From Citrobacter arsenatis (GTDB taxonomy: Bacteria > Pseudomonadota > Gammaproteobacteria > Enterobacterales > Enterobacteriaceae), in the NCBI RefSeq assembly GCF_004353845.1, contig NZ_CP037864.1, positions 310,001 to 374,000 of the forward strand: 64,000 nt of DNA, written 5' to 3'. Position numbers and translations under genes: made by a program. Of this stretch, positions 57,915-64,000 are shown piece after piece. A model generated the notes under the pieces. That model worked only from the letters and a program-made list of their open reading frames with translations, ran no database searches and was not told where the DNA came from. Positions within the stretch are counted from its first letter, which is position 1; every line of letters starts with the position of its first letter.

Positions 57915-58157
57915 ATGCTGGAACTACTTTTTGTGATTGGATTTTTTATCATGCTGATGGTCACCGGCATATCTTTGCTGGGCGTGTTGGCCGCATTGGT
58001 GGTAGCTACTGCAGTGATGTTTGTAGGCGGACTATTTGCCTTGATGATAAAACTGCTACCCTGGCTGCTACTGGCCGTTGCCGTGGTGTGGGTTATCAAG
58101 GCGATAAAAGCGCCAAAAGTCCCACAGTATCAGCGCAATAACCGCCGATTTTACTAA
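57915..58157 (+). CDS. pspG: Phage shock protein G
   Basis: An 80-residue inner-membrane protein with two to three hydrophobic helices (MLELLFVIGFFIMLMVTGIS, then a second from about 25 to 60) and a basic tail. It belongs to the PspF regulon and responds to envelope stress. ATG 57915 with GGGAGAG upstream is the E. coli-like start; the frame opens ten codons earlier. A structured 3' UTR follows. Confidence 0.94.
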   Translation: MLELLFVIGFFIMLMVTGISLLGVLAALVVATAVMFVGGLFALMIKLLPWLLLAVAVVWVIKAIKAPKVPQYQRNNRRFY

Positions 58158-58322
58158 GGTATTGAGCGGTGCGTCACAACCTGCAACATTGCCTTTAGAA
58201 CCAAATAGGAATTGATTATCAAATCTGTCACTATTGCCAGGTTAACGAATTCATCGAGCTGTACCCTACATACAGCCGAACATAAAAAAAGAAAGGGCTT
58301 CCTGCGGGAAGCCCTAATTCTT
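58158..58322 (+). ncRNA. pspG 3' UTR, possible PspH-type small RNA
   Basis: A 125-nt stretch without an open frame follows pspG and ends in a strong hairpin, AGGGCTTCC / GGAAGCCCT (58293-58315) plus ATTCTTTCTTT. In E. coli a small RNA (PspH) is reported from the pspG 3' UTR. Position fits; the processed 5' end is unknown. Confidence 0.3.
58284..58322. terminator. Terminator between pspG and qorA
   Basis: The 9-bp stem AGGGCTTCC / GGAAGCCCT with a TGCG loop has A-rich sequence on the left and T-rich on the right, so it can serve both convergent genes. Confidence 0.85.
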
Positions 58323-58387
58323 TCTTTCCCCGTCATAATTCAAACTCCGGGTGTGTTGGCTGCTTGAATGCGGGAGGGGAATTCAAG

Positions 58388-59371
58388 CTACGGGATCAGC
58401 AAACTCGAGCCCTGCGTGGCCCGGCTTTCCAGTACCTCATGAGCATGCTGTGCGTCGTGCAGTGCGAACGTCTGACCCGGTGCAACATCCACCTTGATCA
58501 CTCCGCTGGCAATTAGCGAGAATAGTTCATTGCTGGCTTCGGTTAATTCGTGGTGGTTGGTGATGTAACCCTGGAGTGAAGGACGGGTCACGTACAACGA
58601 ACCTTTCTGGTTCAGAATGCCTAAATTCACACCGGTCACCGGCCCGGAAGCATTACCAAAGCTGACCATCAATCCCCGGCGCTGTAAACAATCCAACGAG
58701 GCTTCCCAGGTATCTTTGCCCACCGAGTCGTACACCACCCGCACTTTTTTACCGCCGGTTACCTCTTTCACTCGCTCAACAATGCTTTCTTCACGATAGT
58801 TAATCACCTGCCATGCGCCGGCCTGCAGCGCAATTTGCGCCTTTTGCGCACTACCGACGGTACCTATCAGCTTCGCACCCAATGCTTTTGCCCACTGACA
58901 GGCAATCATACCGACGCCGCCCGCAGCCGCATGGAACAAAAACGGCTCATCAGGCTGAATTTCATAGGTTTTACGTAACAGATAAAAAACGGTCAGTCCT
59001 TTAAGAAACGAGGCGGCAGCTTGTTCAAACGAGATAGCGTTGGGCAAAATAGCGGCTTTATCAGCCGGGACATTATGCATTGAGCTGTAGGCGCCCAGGC
59101 TAGACTGAGCGTAAACCACGCGATCGCCGGCTTTAATGTGCGTCACTTTGCTACCGACTTTACTGACCACACCTGCGGCTTCGGTACCCAGCCCGCTGGG
59201 CAGAGAAGGCGGCGGATAAAGGCCACTACGGATGTAGGTGTCGATATAGTTGATCCCAATCGCTTTGTTCTCGACCTGGATTTCGTTTTCCGCCGGGTCT
59301 ACGGGCGTAAACTCCACTGCCTTGAGTACATCAGGGCCACCATGCTTGTGAAATTCAATACGTGTTGCCAT
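58388..59371 (-). CDS. qorA: NADPH-dependent quinone oxidoreductase
   Basis: A 327-residue member of the medium-chain dehydrogenase/reductase superfamily, quinone reductase type, without zinc. The start is ATG 59371 (MATRIEFHKHGG), matching E. coli QorA; the frame is open 30 codons further up. The cofactor-binding glycine motif AAAGGVGMIACQWAKALGAK lies near residue 150. It diverges from dnaB with a 64-nt gap, the same neighbourhood as in E. coli. The physiological substrate is unsettled. Confidence 0.95.
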   Translation of the reverse strand: MATRIEFHKHGGPDVLKAVEFTPVDPAENEIQVENKAIGINYIDTYIRSGLYPPPSLPSGLGTEAAGVVSKVGSKVTHIKAGDRVVYAQSSLGAYSSMHNVPADKAAILPNAISFEQAAASFLKGLTVFYLLRKTYEIQPDEPFLFHAAAGGVGMIACQWAKALGAKLIGTVGSAQKAQIALQAGAWQVINYREESIVERVKEVTGGKKVRVVYDSVGKDTWEASLDCLQRRGLMVSFGNASGPVTGVNLGILNQKGSLYVTRPSLQGYITNHHELTEASNELFSLIASGVIKVDVAPGQTFALHDAQHAHEVLESRATQGSSLLIP

Positions 59372-59435
59372 GCTTCCTCCAAAAGAAATGTGGTAATCTT
59401 TCGACCCAATCATTATCTCGGTAACTCCATTCACT

Positions 59436-60851
59436 ATGGCAGGAAATAAACCCTTCAACAAACAACAGACTGATGCTCGTGAGCGCGATCCCCAGGTCGC
59501 CGGGCTGAAAGTACCGCCGCACTCGATTGAAGCGGAACAGTCGGTGTTGGGCGGTTTAATGCTGGATAACGAACGCTGGGACGATGTAGCCGAGCGTGTG
59601 GTGGCGGAAGATTTTTATACCCGTCCACACCGGCATATCTTCACGGAAATGCATCGCCTGCAGGAGATGGGAAAACCCATCGATCTGATCACGCTCGCTG
59701 AATCGCTGGAGGTGCAGGGGCAACTGGACAGCGTCGGCGGTTTTGCTTATCTGGCTGAGTTATCTAAAAACACGCCAAGTGCGGCGAATATTAGCGCTTA
59801 TGCGGATATCGTCCGCGAACGTGCCGTTGTTCGCGACATGATTTCGGTTGCAAACGAAATCGCGGAAGCCGGGTTTGATCCGCAAGGACGTTCCAGTGAA
59901 GATCTGCTGGATCTTGCTGAGTCCCGCGTCTTTAAAATCGCTGAAAGCCGCGCCAATAAAGACGAAGGCCCGAAAAACATCACCGATGTGCTCGACGCAA
60001 CCGTCGCGCGTATCGAGCAGTTGTTCCAGCAGCCGCACGACGGCGTCACCGGAGTGAACACCGGTTATGACGACCTCAACAAAAAGACTGCCGGTTTGCA
60101 GCCGTCAGACTTAATTATCGTTGCCGCGCGTCCGTCGATGGGTAAAACGACATTTGCAATGAACCTCGTCGAAAATGCGGCGATGTTGCAGGATAAGCCG
60201 GTGCTTATCTTCAGTCTTGAAATGCCCTCAGAACAGATCATGATGCGTTCTCTGGCCTCGCTTTCACGCGTGGACCAAACCAAAATCCGTACCGGTCAAC
60301 TTGATGATGAAGACTGGGCGCGAATTTCCGGAACAATGGGTATTTTGCTGGAGAAACGAAACATCTATATTGATGACTCCTCCGGCCTGACGCCAACGGA
60401 AGTGCGCTCGCGTGCCCGCCGTATCGCCCGTGAACATGGCGGTATCGGGCTTATCATGATCGACTACCTGCAGCTGATGCGCGTGCCGTCGCTCTCCGAC
60501 AACCGTACGCTGGAAATTGCAGAAATCTCCCGCTCGCTGAAAGCGCTAGCGAAAGAGCTGCATGTGCCGGTGGTGGCGCTGTCGCAGCTTAACCGCTCTC
60601 TGGAACAACGCGCGGACAAGCGTCCGGTCAACTCGGATCTGCGTGAATCCGGCTCCATCGAGCAGGATGCCGACTTAATCATGTTTATCTATCGTGATGA
60701 GGTTTATCACGAAAACAGCGACCTGAAAGGGATCGCAGAAATCATTATTGGTAAGCAACGTAACGGTCCGATCGGTACGGTGCGCCTGACGTTTAACGGT
60801 CAGTGGTCGCGCTTCGATAACTATGCGGGCCCACAATACGACGACGAATAA
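59436..60851 (+). CDS. dnaB: Replicative DNA helicase
   Basis: The hexameric helicase that unwinds DNA ahead of the replisome. The protein is 471 residues, equal to E. coli. The N-terminal domain (about 25-160) contacts primase and DnaC. The RecA-type C-terminal domain has Walker A ARPSMGKTTF near residue 230 and Walker B LIMIDYLQLM near 340, with the arginine-finger region at EIIIGKQRNGP. No intein or insertion is present. An ERIC element separates it from alr. Confidence 0.98.
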   Translation: MAGNKPFNKQQTDARERDPQVAGLKVPPHSIEAEQSVLGGLMLDNERWDDVAERVVAEDFYTRPHRHIFTEMHRLQEMGKPIDLITLAESLEVQGQLDSVGGFAYLAELSKNTPSAANISAYADIVRERAVVRDMISVANEIAEAGFDPQGRSSEDLLDLAESRVFKIAESRANKDEGPKNITDVLDATVARIEQLFQQPHDGVTGVNTGYDDLNKKTAGLQPSDLIIVAARPSMGKTTFAMNLVENAAMLQDKPVLIFSLEMPSEQIMMRSLASLSRVDQTKIRTGQLDDEDWARISGTMGILLEKRNIYIDDSSGLTPTEVRSRARRIAREHGGIGLIMIDYLQLMRVPSLSDNRTLEIAEISRSLKALAKELHVPVVALSQLNRSLEQRADKRPVNSDLRESGSIEQDADLIMFIYRDEVYHENSDLKGIAEIIIGKQRNGPIGTVRLTFNGQWSRFDNYAGPQYDDE

Positions 60852-60854
60852 ATC

Positions 60855-60972
60855 TCCGTCATCCTTCATGCTGCAGATGTGTTGACTACGCCCGTTCACC
60901 CCGCTCACTTAGTTTACTAAGCTTCCGGGGATTCTCAGGCTTGTCAACTTTCTGCAACACGAATGATTTAGG
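60855..60972. repeat. ERIC element between dnaB and alr
   Basis: Outer arms GTCATCCTTCATGCTGCAG / TTTCTGCAACACGAATGA and core TCACCCCGCTCACTTAGTTT / AAGCTTCCGGGGATTCTCAG. It starts 3 nt after the dnaB stop and ends about 25 nt before the alr start. Confidence 0.87.
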
Positions 60973-60996
60973 TGATTCTTTTATTAAGGAATACAA

Positions 60997-62076
60997 ATGC
61001 AAGCGGCAACTGTAGTCATTAACCGCCGCGCTCTGCGACACAACCTGCAACGTCTGCGTGAACTGGCTCCAGCCAGTAAACTGGTTGCGGTCGTGAAAGC
61101 GAACGCCTACGGCCATGGTCTGTTAGAGACCGCGCGAACGCTCCCTGATGCGGACGCTTTTGGTGTCGCTCGTCTTGAAGAAGCCCTGCGGTTGCGAGGG
61201 GGAGGGATCACGCAGCCCATCCTGCTGCTGGAGGGATTTTTTGATGCCTCCGATCTACCGACAATCTCCGCGCAGCGTCTGCATACTGCCGTCCACAACC
61301 AGGAGCAACTTGAAGCCCTGGAAGCCGCAAAACTGGCTGAACCGGTCACCGTCTGGATGAAGCTCGACACGGGAATGCACCGCCTGGGCGTGCGTCCTGA
61401 GCAGGCCGAGGCGTTTTATCAACGCTTAACGCAATGTGAAAACGTGCGCCAGCCGGTCAATATCGTCAGCCACTTTGCACGCGCGGACGAGCCTGAGTGC
61501 GGCGCGACCGAAAAACAGCTCGATATCTTCAATAGTTTTTGCGCAGGCAAACCGGGGCAGCGTTCGATTGCCGCGTCGGGTGGTATTCTGCTGTGGCCGC
61601 AGTCCCACTTCGACTGGGCGCGTCCGGGGCTGATTCTGTATGGCGTATCGCCGTTGGAAAATCACTCTATTGGCGCCGATTTTGGCTGCCAGCCGGTGAT
61701 GTCGCTGACCTCCAGCCTGATTGCGGTGCGTGAGCACAAAGCGGGCGAGCCGGTTGGCTATGGTGGAACCTGGCTGAGCGAGCGCGACACGCGTCTGGGC
61801 GTGGTGGCGATGGGCTATGGCGATGGTTATCCGCGCGCAGCGCCATCTGGGACACCAGTATTGGTTAATGGCCGTGAAGTACCGATCGTCGGTCGCGTCG
61901 CGATGGATATGATCTGCGTCGATTTAGGCCCCGAAGCACAGGACAAAGCGGGCGATTCGGTGATTCTGTGGGGCGAGGGCCTGCCTGTTGAACGTATTGC
62001 TGAAATGACGAAAGTAAGTGCTTACGAACTTATTACGCGCCTGACATCAAGGGTAGCGATGAAGTATATCGATTAA
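60997..62076 (+). CDS. alr: Alanine racemase, biosynthetic-type
   Basis: A PLP enzyme that interconverts L- and D-alanine for peptidoglycan. The protein is 359 residues. PLP binds Lys34 in AVVKANAYGHG, and the second catalytic tyrosine lies in VGYGGTW or AMGYGDGYPR near 250-260. The GRVAMDMICVD segment is also typical. It lies downstream of dnaB as in E. coli, with an ERIC in the gap and TTAAGGA before the ATG. Confidence 0.97.
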   Translation: MQAATVVINRRALRHNLQRLRELAPASKLVAVVKANAYGHGLLETARTLPDADAFGVARLEEALRLRGGGITQPILLLEGFFDASDLPTISAQRLHTAVHNQEQLEALEAAKLAEPVTVWMKLDTGMHRLGVRPEQAEAFYQRLTQCENVRQPVNIVSHFARADEPECGATEKQLDIFNSFCAGKPGQRSIAASGGILLWPQSHFDWARPGLILYGVSPLENHSIGADFGCQPVMSLTSSLIAVREHKAGEPVGYGGTWLSERDTRLGVVAMGYGDGYPRAAPSGTPVLVNGREVPIVGRVAMDMICVDLGPEAQDKAGDSVILWGEGLPVERIAEMTKVSAYELITRLTSRVAMKYID

Positions 62077-62086
62077 CAGTATGAAG

Positions 62087-62120
62087 TGCCGGACAGGCGG
62101 TGACGCCGCCGTCCGGCAAT
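62087..62120. repeat. REP element between alr and tyrB
   Basis: Single palindromic unit TGCCGGACAGGCGGTGACG / CCGTCCGGCA. Confidence 0.8.
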
Positions 62121-62204
62121 ATTCCTCTCAACATCCTCTCGATCTTCTCCCGCTTCCGGTTTATTGTGTTCTTAACCCCTGCCTGTAAACCTGGAGAACC
62201 ACAC

Positions 62205-63398
62205 GTGTTTCAAAAAGTTGACGCCTACGCTGGCGACCCGATTTTATCGCTCATGGAGCGTTTCAAAGAAGATTCACGTCGCGACAAAGTGAACCTCAGC
62301 ATCGGCCTGTACTACAACGAAGACGGCATTATTCCTCAGCTTAAAGCGGTGGCGGAAGCGGAATCCCGACTTAATGCCAAACCGCATGGCGCTTCACTGT
62401 ATCTGCCGATGGAAGGTCTGAACACCTATCGCCATACTATTGCACCGCTGTTGTTTGGCGCAGAGCATCCGGTTCTCCAGCAGCAGCGCGTCGCAACCAT
62501 TCAAACGCTGGGCGGCTCCGGTGCGCTAAAGGTTGGCGCCGACTTTCTGAAACGCTATTTCCCTGATTCTGGCGTGTGGGTCAGCGATCCGACCTGGGAA
62601 AACCACATCGCGATTTTTGAAGGTGCTGGATTCGAAGTAAGTACTTACCCATGGTATGACGACACGACCAACGGCGTGCGTTTCAACGACCTGCTGGCCA
62701 CGCTGAATACCTTACCGGCGCGCAGCATCGTACTGCTGCATCCGTGCTGCCATAACCCGACGGGCGCGGATTTAACTCCCGCGCAGTGGGATGGCGTTAT
62801 TGAGATCCTGAAAGCTCGCGATCTAATCCCGTTCCTGGATATTGCTTACCAGGGTTTCGGCGGAGGAATGGAGGACGATGCCTACGCGATCCGCGCCATC
62901 GCCAGCGCCGGATTGCCTGCCCTGGTCAGCAACTCATTCTCGAAGATTTTCTCTTTGTACGGTGAGCGCGTCGGCGGACTGTCTGTGGTATGTGAAGACG
63001 CTGATGCCGCTAGCCGCGTGCTGGGGCAGCTAAAAGCGACGGTGCGTCGTAACTACTCCAGCCCGCCAAATTTTGGTGCGCAGGTGGTTGCCGCGGTGTT
63101 GGGTGATGACGCACTGAAAGCCAGCTGGCTGGCGGAAGTCGAAGAGATGCGTACCCGCATTCTGGCGATGCGCCAAGAGCTGGTTAACGTATTGAATGCG
63201 GAGATCCCTGGTCGTAACTTTGATTACCTGCTGCAACAGCGCGGGATGTTCAGCTATACCGGGCTTAGCGCCGCTCAGGTCGATCGCCTGCGCGATGAGT
63301 TCGGAGTGTACCTGATAGCCAGCGGTCGTATGTGCGTGGCCGGGTTGAATCACGGTAACGTGCAGCGCGTGGCGAAGGCATTTGCCGCCGTCATGTAA
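62205..63398 (+). CDS. tyrB: Aromatic amino acid aminotransferase
   Basis: A PLP enzyme making tyrosine, phenylalanine and leucine from their keto acids. The protein is 397 residues from a GTG start (VFQKVDAYAGDPIL) with TGGAGAA upstream, matching E. coli; the upstream in-frame ATG adds 35 codons through a REP and is not credible. PLP is bound by Lys247 in SNSFSKIFSLYGERVGG; CCHNPTG and LDIAYQGF are the other family motifs. TyrR repression is known in E. coli; no clear box was located here. Confidence 0.97.
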   Translation: MFQKVDAYAGDPILSLMERFKEDSRRDKVNLSIGLYYNEDGIIPQLKAVAEAESRLNAKPHGASLYLPMEGLNTYRHTIAPLLFGAEHPVLQQQRVATIQTLGGSGALKVGADFLKRYFPDSGVWVSDPTWENHIAIFEGAGFEVSTYPWYDDTTNGVRFNDLLATLNTLPARSIVLLHPCCHNPTGADLTPAQWDGVIEILKARDLIPFLDIAYQGFGGGMEDDAYAIRAIASAGLPALVSNSFSKIFSLYGERVGGLSVVCEDADAASRVLGQLKATVRRNYSSPPNFGAQVVAAVLGDDALKASWLAEVEEMRTRILAMRQELVNVLNAEIPGRNFDYLLQQRGMFSYTGLSAAQVDRLRDEFGVYLIASGRMCVAGLNHGNVQRVAKAFAAVM

Positions 63399-63410
63399 TC
63401 GACTTTGTGT

Positions 63411-63502
63411 GTTGCCGGATGGCGGCGTAAACGCCTTATCCGGCCTACAAGGGGATATGGATTTTCGTTTGTAGGCCGATAACCGTAGCGCCATCAGGCA
63501 CG
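63411..63502. repeat. BIME between tyrB and aphA
   Basis: Units TGCCGGATGGCGGCGTAAAC, GCCTTATCCGGCCTAC and GTAGGCCGATAACCGTAGCG-CCATCAGGCA. Confidence 0.85.
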
Positions 63503-63645
63503 CATTCCTGTGTGATCGTGCTCCTTTTCCAGGACAAAACCAGAGAAAATCCTTCCTTTCCCTTTCCCTAAGGGGTAAGGTCAGATAGTTTTTTGACCAG
63601 TTGTTAATAAAAAAATGATAACTAACTGACTACTTAGGGAAAAAT

Positions 63646-64000
63646 ATGCGCAAGTTTACGTTGGCACTGAGTGCCGTTTGTTTATTATTCACGTTAAATC
63701 AGCCAGCCCAGGCGTTAGTTTCCTCTCCTTCTCAGCTTAATCCTGGCACCAACGTTGCAAAACTCGCTGAGCAGGCCCCCATTCATTGGGTCTCTGTGGC
63801 ACAAATTGAAAATAGCCTGACCGGACGTCCGCCGATGGCCGTCGGGTTTGATATCGATGACACCGTCCTCTTTTCCAGCCCGGGCTTCTGGCGCGGTAAA
63901 AAAACGTATTCCCCGGACAGTGAGGATTACCTGAAGAATCCGGCCTTCTGGGAAAAAATGAACAATGGCTGGGACGAATTCAGCATTCCAAAAGAAGTGG
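63646..64000 (+). CDS. aphA: Class B acid phosphatase, N-terminal part (runs off the window)
   Basis: The first 118 codons are present, from ATG 63646. A signal peptide of about 24 residues (MRKFTLALSAVCLLF...AQA) directs it to the periplasm. The HAD-type nucleophile motif FDIDDTVLFSSPGFWRGKK is present near residue 70, with the two aspartates of the DDDD superfamily. The product is a non-specific acid phosphatase/phosphotransferase. The rest of the gene is outside the window. Confidence 0.96.
   Translation, partial: MRKFTLALSAVCLLFTLNQPAQALVSSPSQLNPGTNVAKLAEQAPIHWVSVAQIENSLTGRPPMAVGFDIDDTVLFSSPGFWRGKKTYSPDSEDYLKNPAFWEKMNNGWDEFSIPKEV

Noticed and set aside
62100..62204. 35-codon N-terminal extension of tyrB
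   Set aside because: It would be encoded by a REP and a leader; the GTG at 62205 has a good ribosome-binding site and matches the family start.

Overview
The window is a chromosomal segment of an enterobacterium (family Enterobacteriaceae). Gene order follows the Escherichia coli purHD-rrnE-metA-aceBAK-metH-lysC-pgi-mal-plsB-lexA-dnaB-tyrB-aphA segment, and most proteins look very close to their E. coli counterparts as I remember them. The accessory genes, the REP/ERIC repeats and the absence of arpA between aceK and iclR point to Citrobacter or a close relative. The genus is my inference and has not been tested.

Layout. 1-7450: the start of purD, then purH (minus strand), then a complete rRNA operon facing away (two promoters, 16S, tRNA-Glu, 23S, 5S, two terminators). 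7451-15250: yjaB, metA, the glyoxylate-bypass operon aceBAK and its repressor gene iclR. 15250-24650: metH, yjbB, pepE, an ftrA/rhodanese divergent pair, rluF and yjbD. 24780-29870: the accessory block, with a PanS-like transporter, the sigma-54 activator gene rtcR and a divergent RNA-repair-type operon. 29870-40230: lysC, pgi, the exopolysaccharide operon yjbEFGH, a hexapeptide acyltransferase, psiE and xylE. 40440-48335: the maltose regulon (malEFG divergent from malK-lamB-malM). 48450-64000: ubiCA, plsB, dgkA, lexA-dinF, yjbJ, zur, a cupin gene, dusA, pspG, qorA, dnaB, alr, tyrB and the start of aphA.

The most interesting part is 27408-29777. Opposite rtcR lies a sigma-54-type promoter followed by a 300-nt untranslated leader. 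The leader holds a tRNA-like fold with a canonical T-arm, resembling bacterial Y RNAs. It is followed by a slipin lacking the usual N-terminal membrane segment and by a Pol-beta-type nucleotidyltransferase resembling RlaP. The usual RtcR targets, rtcB and rtcA, are not in the window. This looks like a variant RNA-damage-response operon.

Second in interest is lysC. Its likely promoter is followed by a leader of about 200 nt that is mostly an ERIC element, and I cannot find the lysine riboswitch known from E. coli there. Third, the AceK C-terminus is rewritten because the reading frame runs into a REP element. Four ERIC elements and about fourteen REP/BIME loci fill the gaps between genes. I see no prophage, insertion sequence or CRISPR array.
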